This document shows positions 47,249 through 59,040 of a stretch of 64,000 bases of DNA, one piece after another (the stretch's first letter is position 1; each line of letters begins with the position of its first letter). The stretch lies in contig JAMXBD010002797.1 of the NCBI GenBank assembly GCA_024138025.1, positions 1-64,000 on the forward strand, written 5' to 3'. The DNA is from Combretum micranthum. Its lineage: Eukaryota > Streptophyta > Magnoliopsida > Myrtales > Combretaceae. The translations under genes and the position numbers were made by a program. The notes under the pieces are model-generated. The model did not search any database, was not told the origin of the DNA, and saw only the letters and a list, made by a program, of their open reading frames with translations.

Positions 47249-49244
47249 TACTTTTTCTCTCTTTCTCCTCATTCTTTCACTTTCCAAAGTTCACAAAGTA
47301 AAAAGCTCTCCAAAATCCTCTCCAATTCCCTCTTGGTCGAAAACTTGGAGTCCCCCACACACATACTCACAACTCTATTTCTTCTTTTATCTTCCATTTC
47401 CACTTCAGTAAGTAAAGTTCCACTCCTTCCAATCATAAAACTTGTTATGGCTAGGTGATTCTTGGATATTTCCAACCAAAGGACCCCATGAGCTTTGCTA
47501 GGGTCAAGGAAAGATCAAAACAAGAATCCCGAACCATTACAAAGTAGATCTACCACTTAAAGAAAAACTTTCATGCCAAAAGCTTATGTTCCTCCAACAA
47601 AAAGCGTTTTTAAACTTAAGATCTTTTATAAAAATATGGTCTTTATGTTTACAAAGCTCATTTAAGCATTTGATAAAGTAGATCCATCATCTTATTACTC
47701 ATGATCATATAGGCATTAAAGGTTTCATTATTATTTTGTATTTATGTGCATTAATAGTTTTTAATACTTTTGTCTTTAGTAAATGACTTTCCTAGTATAT
47801 AGATCTATAGATAGATGAGTCCATGAAGTCAAAAAGAAAAGTACTTTACAAGAAAAAGACTTATGAAAATTCGGATGACTTTGAAAACCTAGGTCAAAAA
47901 CACTTTTAACAACTTCTAAACTTATATTTTACAAGAGAAATAAAGCCTATAGGTAATAGATAACGTTTAGTAGTATTTTTCATGAGTCTAAAGGAGTTTC
48001 TACTAAAGAAAATGTTGGAAACAAGAAATGAAGTCCATAGGAATTTTGAGTTAAAAGTCATGTAGACCAAATTCGTAATAATGGATGTAGGGTTAGAAAA
48101 CACTACTTTTCCAACTTCAAAAATGATATTTCTTAAATAAATGAAGTCCTTAGGATATAGGTATAATAGATACTTAAAGTTTCAAGTATAAAATATATTT
48201 TCCCTAAAGGAATCAACTTGAAAATGGACTTTTGTAAATTCGGATTTTTGGAAACCCCATAGTAAAAGACCCACTTAAAGTCTATAAATGTGGATTTTAT
48301 TAAAGAAATAAAGGCCTTAGGATAACTAAATAAGGGTCAAAATTACTTTAAATAAAGTAGGGTTTTTCTAAAGAAAATCCATGTAAAATGTAGATGTGGT
48401 CAAGTGTAATAAATTCACTTACTAAACATGAGTATAAAATGGTTCCTAAGAAAAGTTTAATTGTAAAATTCTTTAAATCCAAAAAGTTGTAAGAACATAG
48501 ACTCATTAAAGTTCACATCATGACATTCATGATAGGGAAAATCATTGCCATTGCATTTAGTATCATTTTATACTTAGGAATCTCAAATGCATTCATGAAA
48601 ACCGCATTTTTGGAATTGACAAACCCGCTATACAGATCTGATCCCTCAATTCCGAGGCTTAGATATTTTCAAAACTTGATTTAAACTTCATATTTAGAAA
48701 GCTCTTCCGAAGATAGAAATCAGTATAAAATTTACGAAATTCCGACTTAAAACGACCGAGTTATGGCAATTTTAAAACGGAACTTCGAAAATGACGCGAT
48801 TTCGGTTTCACTAAGTTTTCTTAGAGTTTAGTGTCCTAAGTTGATAGAATACTTATTAGGGTATTTTCTTATATGAATAGGTGAACCCGTGGACGGTGAC
48901 TATTTGCTTCCGGACTATTATTACTAGAAGAACGGAGTACCAATGGCGGAGTGAGTTTTTCTTCCCGATTCATTTATTGTATGTGCTTGTAAAGTAGTGC
49001 ACTAGAATGTAGGTCAATTGAATGGAATATGAATGATGGGGATTAATGGGAATTATAATGATTGATGATGATGTGAGAACTCCAATTAAGAATATCGAAA
49101 CCGGGTGATAAACTTTGATTGTATAGTTAGCTATGATGGATTGTCTGATAAATTGATTGATCGCCTAAGTAAATTGGCTTAATCAACTACTTGGACTAAT
49201 GCTAAATTGACATGTGCATATCACAGGGATGGAGCATGAGCATT

Positions 49245-49434
49245 TGTAGGTTAGTCGTGAACCATAAACGACATCGAATAATCGTAGGTTAGTCGTGAAC
49301 CATAAACGACATCGAATAATCGTAGGTTAGTCGTGAACCATAAACGACATCGAATAATCGTAGGTTAGTCGTGAACCATAAACGACATCGAATAATCGTA
49401 AGTTAGCCGTGAACCATAAATGGGATATTGTTAG
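49245..49434 (+). repeat. 38-bp minisatellite in solo LTR, five copies
   Basis: Four nearly identical units of 38 bp containing 'ggttagtcgtgaaccataaa' plus one diverged unit. The high identity between units indicates recent expansion. Confidence 0.95.
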
Positions 49435-50031
49435 TACCGCAGTATTCGTTAATCTACTAACCCGGGATGGAGGGCGCAATTCCATCCACATATGATTTCC
49501 GGTTGGTCATATGTATGTTGAACTCATGTGTTTGATGCATACACTTGCTTGATTAATAACTTGATTGAATTGCTGTGACATAAATGTTTTTGTGGGAGAT
49601 TACACTCACTAAGCTAGTTAGCTTACATCCCTACAGTCCATTCCTTTTGCAGCTTACACATTTATGGCTTAGGCGACGAGACCCGGCTGAACAGGTATCG
49701 AAGCTAGGAGTTTTCCCTAGAAGTTGTAATTTCTGTATTAGACTTCCATAGAAAACTTCTAAGACTTGGATGACTGTAATGAACCGTTAAATATTCTTTT
49801 GCGGGGGAATGCCCCTTAGAATTTTGTAATATTTATTTATGTTTCATGAATTATATCCTATTGCCCATGCATGCCAAATTAAGCTTTTATCTCCATTCGG
49901 ACTTGTACTCTATTGTGTAAAGGTACGCCTTACATCTATATGAGACTCTCGAAAGACTAAGGTGGTAATTCGGGAATCTCATATGGCATGTGGCGGACTG
50001 TTACGTTTAGGGTACCCTATGGGGCGTGACA

Positions 50032-51434
50032 CTCACGTCCAGACTTTTCAACTCTTCGTTTCTTCTCATCTTTGAGATCCTCACTTTGAGTTGCATTCAC
50101 TGACGGTCCTCTTTTGTTAAACTTCACATTTCCTCCTCTTTGTCGCGTGACAGAATTATTAGTCCTTCGCGCATTCTTAACCAAAGTGGAGAATGAGGCT
50201 AAAGAGAGATTTTCCAGATGTACCGCATATTCGGTGAACATGCCTTAGATGCAAATTTTCATCAGCTCTCTTTCGTCACATATGTCTTGAATGTCTAGTG
50301 AACGTTCCCTGAAGCGCTCAATATAATCCATCAAGTCTTCCTTGGGCTTCTGGCGAATCCGTCCCATATCAGTTAAGGTCACTCGTTCCTGTGTAGAGAA
50401 AACTTCTCTAGGAACATCTTGCACATAGTCGCCCATGAATCTACTGATCCAGGGGGAAGGTTGACGTACCATGTGTACACTTTCTTTGTAAGGGACTTAG
50501 AAAATTCTTTCAACTTTAGATTATCATCAAATCTATAAACCTCTAGTGTTTCAATGAACTTCAACAAATGTTTCTTAGCGCTTCCTTTCTTACCATTGAA
50601 TAGCATGAATTTGGGACTCACATAGTCTTGAGGATATGGCTTAGCAACAATACGTCGATTGTATGGGAGCTTGAGATCCAATACTCCCACATCAGACTTA
50701 GCTTGTATTTCCCTCAAGTACATGTCTAGATCTTTTTTCGAGATGAAAGTAACTTTAGGAGTTGAAAGTAGTAACTTTAATTGGTGTAGCTGGAGTAACA
50801 GTCTAGAGTGGAATTGTATTTGGTTGAGCAGCAAGTCCACCAATGACAATTTGTGGTGTAGTCTGTGAGGATGAAGATCCTCCGGGTTGAACATGTACTG
50901 TAGGCTGGGAGGTTGAGGGTACTCCTAGCTGAATTCTTGTGTTCACTACCTGAGGTACAGGCAATTGTGTAGCTATAGGCTCCAATGGAGGGGCTTGCTC
51001 CCTAATTCCAATAGTGTCATGTTCAGGAGTAGGAAGAGGATCAACAGGTCAAGGTGTTTGAAGAGCTTGTGAAGTTTGAGGAGCTTGAGGCGCTTGAGGT
51101 GCCTGAGAAGCGCGTTGCTGCGCAACAATAGCAGGGGTTCACAAAGTCGCGCCTTGTTGCGCAGTAGCAATAGCAGTTATACCAAGTAGGTATTGAGCAA
51201 ACATCATCATGAATTGTTGAAATTGTCTTGTAGACTCTTGTATCGACTGGTTGACTTGTACGGTATTTTCTTGTACAGCGCGTAAGATCGCAGGGTTGTC
51301 AGGTTGAGCACCGGTAAGTTGGTTAACATCTTCGAGTGCTGGCATGTCATGCTCACAACCTCAAGATTAGTATCAGTTTCTTAAGTCACACCCTCAGTGG
51401 GATCGGTAGGTCTTTTTCTTGGAGGTGCCATCAC
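50032..51434 (-). pseudogene. Element C gag, N-terminal and capsid part
   Basis: Minus-strand gag. Start ATG at 51432-51434 (MAPPRKRPTDPTEGV), 20 nt after the primer site. The frame is broken early by a stop and a shift into MPALEDVNQLTG (51345). The capsid core follows in 50894-50379 (LFNGKKGSAKKHLLKFIETL, TWYVNLPPGSVDSWATM) and 50472-50245 (FSTQERVTLTDMGRIRQKPK, YIERFRERSLDIQD), with a stop before 50241. The last part (50241-50032) runs into the solo LTR. A glutamine- and proline-rich segment lies between the N-terminus and the core. An intact version would form the particle and bind RNA. Confidence 0.88.
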
Positions 51435-51453
51435 ACAAGTATTGATTTCCCTT

Positions 51454-51471
51454 TCCCTAGTGGAGTCGCCA
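51454..51471 (-). other. Primer-binding site of element C
   Basis: On the minus strand TGGCGACTCCACTAGGGA, 4 nt after the LTR end. It resembles the tRNA-Arg-type site I recall for Ogre/Tat elements, and is unlike the initiator-Met site of elements A and B. Confidence 0.7.
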
Positions 51472-51475
51472 AAAA

Positions 51476-52127
51476 TGTGTGGGTATGAATCCGGATGCAA
51501 TGATCACGTGCGTGTCGCGTGACTATCGCACTACGCGTGACCTAGGGAAACAACACGTGATAGGGTGATCAAGAGAGTATCGTATAGGGAGGAGGAGTAG
51601 GCAGTCTCAATAGGCTCTAACACACGTGTGACAGGTGAGGAAGCTGAAGAGTATCAACTTCACTAAGTATTATGGATTCGTGTATGTTCTTGAATAAATC
51701 AAGTGTTTGATTCACCAGGGCGGAAATTCGGCAGCAAGACGGCGTTTGTCCAAGATTTCACCTTATCCAAATGAGGTAAGGACTAAGGTATTTATATAGA
51801 ATCTAGCTGTCGATGTCGTCCGTCAGATGAGATAGAGGACCAACGGCTAAGATAAGTCCTTCTCAAAGTGGATATGGATGTGGGCTCCCTTATGGACCCA
51901 GGCCCATTGAGGCCTTCATTGTAATGTGTGTGAGCCAATTTTGAGAAAGGTTGAAATTGGGCAGGGCAATTCCAACGGGCCCTACTCCAAGCCTTCCATG
52001 CCAATTCTCCCATGATCATCCCAATGGATTGGGTCTGACTCTTTAAGCCCTGTCACATTAGCTTAGAGAGTTAAATCTAAGTAAGAATTAGGCTCAAGGC
52101 CTTTATAATCAAATTTGTATATCTACA
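51476..52127 (-). repeat. 5' LTR of element C
   Basis: 652 bp; partner of 31240-31886. It contains three ACGTG cores within about 120 bp (near 51506, 51558, 51622), one in the palindrome CACACGTGTG. Confidence 0.95.
51789..51798 (-). promoter_or_regulatory. TATA box of element C 5' LTR
   Basis: TATATAAATA on the minus strand, in the middle of the LTR. It supports minus-strand transcription starting about 30 bp further left. Confidence 0.6.
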
Positions 52128-52132
52128 ATTAT
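52128..52132. repeat. Target-site duplication of element C, right copy
   Basis: ATTAT directly after the LTR end TCTACA; matches 31235-31239. Confidence 0.9.
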
Positions 52133-53000
52133 AAAATAAGACGATCATCTAGAGTTAAGATTAAGGAAAACATGAATGTAATCAAAAGAAAAACTAGAGA
52201 GAATTAGGATATTGATCTAAAGATGGAGATGTGCTAGGATTCTTAAGTTATTAATTGGTGTTTGAATGAGCATTTGATAAAATTGAGTTAAGAGATGAAT
52301 TTCATTATAAAAGTGGTTAAAGATTGGAATTTTATGGGACAAAATGAAGAAAAATACCCTGACAATAGGTTGGATCGGTACTAAAGGAACCCTATCTCAT
52401 CTAAGAAGAAACAAAGCCAAAGACACCAAACCAGATCAATTAACCGCCCTTACCTACCACCGCTAGTTAGCCATTGTTCAATCGAACTTTCATGTTGAAA
52501 GTTGATAGACATGATTTTATCCTTGTTTCGAAAGGATAATTAAGTCCAATTAAGAGTTTATCACCTGATTTGCAATAAAACATGTACTTAATTTGTGTCT
52601 ATATTCATCTCAGGTCCAAATTGGAGAATATTTGAGTTATCTGATGGAATTTTTATGAGAAAGATCAAACAAGTCTGGCAAACATGTTGGTAGCAAAATC
52701 ACGGGCATGACACTTGAATTGCAAGGAGAACTTTTCCAACACAATGTCTACTTGGGATGAGTCACGGCCAAACTTATGTTCCAATGAGAAAATTGAATTG
52801 ATGGTTCAAAATCACGGATGTGAAATGTGGAAGCACGAAGGAAATTGTGACCAGTTTCTACTAAAGGGTGAAACCAGGTCATGATCCATGAAAACTTCGT
52901 AGCAAAAGAAGAGCTTAATATCTACTTGGGGGCTAGTCACGACTGTGACATTTTGAAAGCTGAAACATTGGAAGATGATGGAAGAAAAGTCACGGCGTGA
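52133..53000. other. Spacer between elements C and B
   Basis: No gene recognised. The part from about 52690 repeats 'tcacgg' or 'tcacga' motifs and may be old retrotransposon sequence. The original target of element C continues here. Confidence 0.45.
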
Positions 53001-53683
53001 TGTAAATCCCGAAATTCTTGGATTCGAATTATAGTTTAAAACCTAATCGGAAGACAACTGGATTTCCAGAGTCAACCAAACCCTAGTTTACCGTAACCGC
53101 TTAAGTCCGGCATTACCGTTTTCTCAAGTACTAGAAAACGAAGTTGGAAAAATTAGCTATAATAGTTCGTAATAGCATAGGTTTTATAAAAATATCAGTT
53201 TTTCAAAATTCGAGTGTCCTTTGAACCGATCAGACTACTCTTGAAAAATGTCCGGGAGCTGGAATAGGAAAAAATATTCCGAATATACCGTTAGACTTGT
53301 AAAAATATAAGATTTCCAAAAATATCAATTTCTTAATTTTTTGGTAGCTAAAAAATCAGATATCGCTTTTATACTCGTATTTTCTTACTACCGCATTAAA
53401 TTTTTGTCTACTTTTACATTACACTATTTTCTACTATTTTACACTATTCACCTATCTCTACTTTTCCTTACAACCTACTCTTACAAACCATACACCTATT
53501 TCTTACACATTTTCATTTCCAATAAAACTTCACATCTTTCATTTCTTACTTTTAATTAACAAAATAAAAAAAAAATAAATTTCCCCTCTTTTATGCATGA
53601 AGTAGCAGGCTCCCCCCTATGATGCCTCAATTTGTTTTATTTTTCACTTATTTAATTAACACAAATTATCTCCCACATTTTCC

Positions 53684-53691
53684 TATAAATA
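53684..53691 (+). promoter_or_regulatory. TATA box of element B 5' LTR
   Basis: TATAAATA with CT-rich leader; the matching box in the 3' LTR is at 62370. Confidence 0.6.
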
Positions 53692-54103
53692 CCCCCTCAT
53701 ACCTTCACTTCTTTCACACCACTTCTTTACTAAAGTTACTCTCTCAAATCTCTAAAAATTCTCTCCAAGAAGTTCTTAAAAAGCTCTCTTTAGTCTTTCT
53801 TTTAGGTAAACTTTTCAAGAAATTCCTATTTTTATCTACTTAGTATGAACTTAGTGTGTGTTTTCCAAACCATGAAGGTTAAAAAAGCAAAATAGGTTCA
53901 TACTTTGTTTTGTTCATAATCTCAACTCCTTTATGTTCCTTTATGTTTCCTTTATGTTCATAACTATCTAAATATCTATATAGCTATGTATATTATTTAA
54001 GAGCAAAGAAGCTCATTGTCTTGAAATTTATTTACCTTTCATGCAATTTATTTACTTCATTACAATTTATTTATTTCAAGTTGTTTTTAAGACTAGTCAT
54101 TCT

Positions 54104-55905
54104 TGTCATGCCCCAGCAGGTACCCTAAACGTGACAGCCCGCCGTACACAATATTAAAACTTAAAATGACTACCTAGTCACTCGAAAGCTTCCATATCGT
54201 TAAAGCGTACATTCACTACAAAGGGAGACCGGTGAGTAATGCATTTTAAGATATTGGCAGCGGAACATACAAAATAGCACTCAATATATTTCATTGAAAT
54301 AAAGTCTTACAGCTTCTAAGGGGCATTCCCCCGATAATTCTTAAAAACATGGTTCTAAATACAACATAACTAAAGCTAGAAGATTTTAGAAGAAATTTAC
54401 TCTATAACGTCAAAATAGATTGCCTCCAAAAGCTTCTCAAAATAGGGATTCTACCCGGGAAATCAAAAGGTGGTCTTCGGTGCAAAAGATAATCCTGCAA
54501 TATCAAAAGTTTATAGGAGTATAAGCATGACTAACTTAGTGAGATATTCCTTACGCAATAGTACTCATAACAACAATCAAACAAGTTTATTAATCAAGCA
54601 TATGAATGCGACAACCATATGATCAAACGTTACATACGACTATTCGGTTTCGTATGTTTGATGGATTTACCCTTCCATCGGTGGTTAGGGAATGCTTTGA
54701 ACTGGGTCCCGAACAACCTCCTTTAAGTTTGCGCGCGTCTGGGGGTTCCAACGAACCGTACTACTAGTCCCGGGCCTTCCTTGCCCAAAGCGATCGATCC
54801 AGCTCGGCTATACCTTGAGGCGTATTCCCGTACGTCCTAACCCTCAAGATGTAGCTAGGCAGCTTACCTTTCCGGTCCCACGCTGAGGAGTAGTAGCAAA
54901 ACTTCGAAATGATATTCTAAGTGATATGCATGAGCAATTTATTTTATGGGGATTTCAATATGGCATTAAATCATTTAAAGCGATCAAACAATTTTGCACA
55001 CATAACAATACATACATGGAAACATATATCAATCACAAATCGGGTTCCGATATACTTATCGTTCATTGATCGCACACAATGAATCACATACATAATTCCC
55101 ATAATATCCCCATGCATATCAACTTTATCTTTTCCTACATCTAGTGCTCTATTCTACAAGCACATGCGCGAATACATAAGCGTAAAGGAAACTCACGTCC
55201 ATAGCGCTCTAGGAGTCAAAGTAATCCTCGGGAAAGACAAGATCGTGATCCTCACACCTAAACAAAAGAAATACCCAACATGAGTATTTCATCCAAGATC
55301 TATTCAAATTCTATACTTCTATCTTAAAGAATTCGTAAAAAATCGTATGGAATGGAAATTCCAACTTAAAATGGATAACTTGCTCATTTTAACTCGGAAT
55401 TCCACATATTAGATACCAATTTCTATCTACTCGAAAAGATCTATCTTTTCTAAGGTTATTTTCATCAAAAGAAGTTATTTAGGTCTCGGAATAGCAGGTA
55501 CAGATTTGATACGAATTTTCCAAACTTCAAAACTAGAGTTTTCAAACCTTTCTTCACTCAGGGCTTTTGTACAAAAGTATAGATAATAGTATGGTTGAAA
55601 AATCCCTTGAATACACATATATACTCAAACCATAAGCATGAATTTAGTGGTGTTGTCTCAACAATGTTCTTGTAGTACAATATGTTTTGAAAGTGAGATA
55701 AGCTTAATTTTTGTAAAGAAATTAGTTTTGTTAAGAAAATTTCTTATTTTACTAAAAGTAAGCATCTCTTTCTTTAACTCCATTTCTTAAATAAAGTAGA
55801 TTTAATCTCTTTCAAATTTCTACTATCTCATTTCTAGTGTTTTGGAAAACATAATCTTTCTAAATACTTTATGGTTATATCCACTTTCAAAAGAAATCAT
55901 CTTAT
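54104..55905 (-). mobile_element. Inverted LTR 3' half inside element B 5' LTR
   Basis: Starts TGTCATGCCCC, the reverse complement of an LTR end, right after ATTCT (54099-54103). On the minus strand it carries the conserved LTR 3' half ('gtttagggtacctgctgggg', 'aagttggaatttccattcc') but no LTR head. About 55905 it passes directly into plus-strand LTR sequence, so its 5' part and part of the host LTR are deleted. Confidence 0.75.
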
Positions 55906-57392
55906 AAGGATTTTCTTTAAAATGAAGTTGAGTTAGAAAATGGATTTTTGCAAAAGTTTAGAAAAATTCGTTTTAAATATGTACTAACGTTTTGCGGAAC
56001 CCAAATGACCTTTTATGACTAAGCTAAGTTTAGAAATGGATAGAACTTTTCGAATAGGTAGAAAACGGTATATCATATGTGAAATTCCGAGTTAAAATGA
56101 GCAAGTTATGGCCATTTTAAGTTGGAATTTCTTCTTATACGATTTTACCGCGATTTTAAATAAAGTTTAGAATCTCCAAGAATAGAAATTCATGAAAGAC
56201 TTATCCCGGGTATTTCTTTTGTCTAGGTGACGAAGGATCGAGAATACCCTGCCCGAGGATTACTACGACTAAGAAGATAGCGAAATGGACGAGTGAGTTA
56301 TTCCTTCTAATTTCGTTACCTTGCTTGTGCTTATAATGTAGTAGCATTAGTATACTAAGAAAAGATAAAAACGAATATATTTGGGGATTTCGGGATTATG
56401 CATATGTATATGATTCTATGTTTATGCGTGAATTGAGAATTAAGAATATCACAACTTCAATCTGCTTGTTTAAATAATTTTGTTTACTTACTTGTATGAT
56501 TGTTTATTATTGCTAAATTGATTGATTGCCCCTAATAAACCTTAATAAGGTTTGACCTAAGAACAATAAAACGTTCACGCATAGCATCCATCGAGTCACA
56601 TCTATTCGGAAGGCTGCTACTCCTACGCGTAGAGTTGGATTGGCTGTGATCGTGCGGTGCCACGGGCCATGTTCCTTCCTGGAGAATCCAAATCGCTCGG
56701 GGAAAGCGACTCTAGGTTCGGAGCGAGCCAACCGAACGTGTGGGTGAGGACCTGGGGACTAGCAGTAGAAGGTCGAGGACCTTCAACCCCGATTCCCTAA
56801 CCTTTAATACGGAGGGGTAAATCCGTTCTATATATGGTTTCCAAATGACTATATATATTCGCGTAATCATGTGATTGTTGCATTGTATGCATAGCATATG
56901 TATGAAATCTAAATGAAACTTGTTTGAAAATATGGTGCGAATGAAAGGAATATCTCACTAAGCTAGTTGTAGCTTATACCCTATAGATTTGATTGAAACA
57001 GGTATATTCGTGGATTAAATTTGAGGATCATGACATTAAGGAAGTCATGGACGGATGATTAAGGATATGGAATCATACGATGAAGAAATTTGTAAGGTTC
57101 TTTATATGTGCTAACCTATATGATTAGGACGTATATTTATTTGAAGATAATAGAAGAACATGCCCTTAAGAATTGAAATGTGATATGCTTATGTTTTATA
57201 TTAAGTATTCTCTTTGTCTTGTTACTTATTTATTATCAATGTAAATTGCGCTACTCCGATGCGTCCCTTGGTTGTGATGTACGCCTTGTACATAATATGG
57301 AAGCCTTTGCATGACTAAAGTAGTCATTCCTAGGCTTTAGTATTGTGTACGGATGCCACGTTTAGGGTACCCTGGGGCGTGACAGTTTAAGT

Positions 57393-57400
57393 TGGTATCA
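57393..57400 (+). other. Primer-binding site of element B
   Basis: TGGTATCA, 8 nt after the LTR end, then diverging (AGCAAC against the expected GAGC). Decayed initiator-Met type site. Confidence 0.75.
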
Positions 57401-57957
57401 AGCAACAAGGTTTTGGAATTAAGAAACAGGATATTAGAAGTATAGAGTGGTAGGACTTATGGTCTTATGCTAAGAATAGAACTTTATCTTGGAAAATATT
57501 AGAAGAAGGCAGGAAATACTTATGCATGAATTGGAGGATATTTAGTGAAATACGAAATGGAAGTATCACATGAATATGATTTACCTAAGATATTGATCCA
57601 AGATTGAGAAAGGTAGAAATAACTTGGAGATAGAACATGCAGAAAATATGGAGAAAGATGAAGGAGACTTAGAATTTAGATATAGAATAAGCACAGTAAG
57701 CCTACCTTAGCAAGGTCAATAAGCCTTAATGCATAGTCCCTATTCAAGACCATTAGGAGCAATTTAAGTATAATGCCTCTTTTACAAGTAAACCCTTAGG
57801 TAAATAACATTAAGTACCTACGTTAACCTTTAATCAGACAAACAAAAAGTCTATAACTTCTCTTTTCTTTAAAACAAATAACTTGTGCGTAAAACTGTAT
57901 TAAAGAAAATATCTAATACGCGCTTCGTTTGGTTCTAGGAAGCTACCCGAGGAAGTT

Positions 57958-58740
57958 ATGCCACAATCAACACCTCTCGAAGAACAACAAGAACCAGAGC
58001 ACCCACCACAAGATCTAACTCAAGAACTCTTAGCACCATAAGACGTTTAGAAGAAACGATAAGAGCATACATACAACAAACACCCACAACCTCTGCAACC
58101 TCCGGTTATAAGACCCCAACTCGGAGCAACACCAGTGGCACAAGTGCCTTCCTTCATAGCCAATCAAGAACCCAGGCTAAGAAGCATAACCAACTAACCT
58201 CTTAAGGATTTCGCAACCCCTAAGGTCAGATGCTGGAAGTGTAAAGGAAGACATTTCCCCAAAAGTTGCCACAATTGCGACAAAGTGCTACTTCTGTGGA
58301 AACAAAGACCACAAAATCCTTAATTGTCCTAAGAAGAATGGCACTATCTATTCTGGTCATGTAAAGAGAAAACATAGTGCCAACCAATACCCAACAACAA
58401 TAAGGAAATGCTACGTATGCAGTCGTCTCATCTGTAGGACCAAGAATTACCCTACAAATGAAGGAAACATGTTACATGTGCAAGGTGTGGTATCTCTATG
58501 TACGTGAGATCTAAAGACGCAAGGATTTTGGGACGACCCCATCTCAGTCCCCGAAAGAGATGACCATCCAAGAAAGAATGTGGGACTTCGCTAGAGATCC
58601 TACCACCAAATCTCACCACAAAGGAAAAGAAAAAGTTACTGATAATGAAGATGAAGGATCAAGTAATCAAGGAAATATTCCTACCTGTGAAGAGCAATCA
58701 AAGCGAGAACGAACGCTAAACCTTCCATAAAAGCTTAATA
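57958..58740 (+). pseudogene. First gag-like block of element B, with zinc knuckles
   Basis: From ATG 57958 (MPQSTPLEEQQEPEHPPQ), a glutamine- and proline-rich N-terminus with several stops. It then has a zinc knuckle CWKCKGRHFPKSC (58231-58269), a frameshift, a second knuckle CYFCGNKDHKILNC (from 58286) and a decayed third (CYVCSRLIC, about 58411). No capsid core lies between the N-terminus and the knuckles. A complete gag block with its own three knuckles follows at 59041-60256, so this is either an internal duplication that lost its core or the remnant of another insertion. Confidence 0.65.
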
Positions 58741-59040
58741 TACCGATAGGAGAATGCTTTTGTAAAAAGATTAAACGATGATGTATATGTTGTTATAAAT
58801 TATTACATTTTGCATCCTTTCTTTGAACTTTTGTAAAGGAAGTATTTAAGTCTTCCTTTGTTTCCATGTATTTAATTTTAATGATATGAATTTCCTTTTT
58901 TTATGATTTCAGTCAATTTTCAAATATTTCTTCTATATATTTGTATTCATTTCCGTCTCGATTTCTATTAGCATATTTCTCGATTGTTTTTCCGAAAAAC
59001 GCCTAAGACTTAATAAAGTTCAAGAATCTCACACTAGCTT

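Larger units (their letters stand above)
46538..50031 (+). mobile_element. Solo long LTR inserted in element C gag-pol
   Basis: Begins TGTAAACCCCGG and ends GGGGCGTGACA, 3.5 kb, no internal coding region. The flanks TCTCA (46533-46537) and CTCAC share CTCA, consistent with a target duplication. The gag-pol reading on both sides joins across it (the frame ending in 50032-50241 and the frame starting below 46537). It is of the same LTR superfamily as 3517-6941. It inserted after element C. Confidence 0.9.
31240..52127 (-). mobile_element. Element C: Tat/Ogre-like Ty3/Gypsy retrotransposon carrying an antisense mobile-domain frame and host gene fragments
   Basis: Minus-strand element of 20.9 kb between perfect ATTAT duplications. 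Order: 5' LTR (52127-51476), primer site (51471-51454), gag, [solo LTR 50031-46538], protease, RT-RNase H, second RNase H, integrase (to 41580), then about 9.7 kb to the 3' LTR (31886-31240). The second RNase H between the first RNase H and integrase, a CHHC zinc knuckle in gag and a long post-pol region are hallmarks of the Tat group as I know it. The post-pol part contains, on the plus strand, an intron-bearing plant mobile domain frame and an ARF fragment, on the minus strand OXA1-like and gar2-like fragments, and also a tandem array. All element frames are shifted or stopped, so the copy is dead. Without the nested solo LTR it would be about 17.4 kb. Confidence 0.92.
53001..57384 (+). repeat. 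5' LTR of element B, with an inverted LTR inside
   Basis: Begins TGTAAATCCCG and ends GGGGCGTGACA. The segment 54104 to about 55905 is in opposite orientation and has no counterpart at that place in the 3' LTR, where 'gactagtctttctagtctta' (62749-62768) is uninterrupted. Confidence 0.85.

Noticed and set aside
49245..49434. Regular 38-bp repeats resembling a CRISPR array
   Set aside because: There are no unique spacers between repeats, the setting is a plant LTR, and no cas genes are present. It is a minisatellite.
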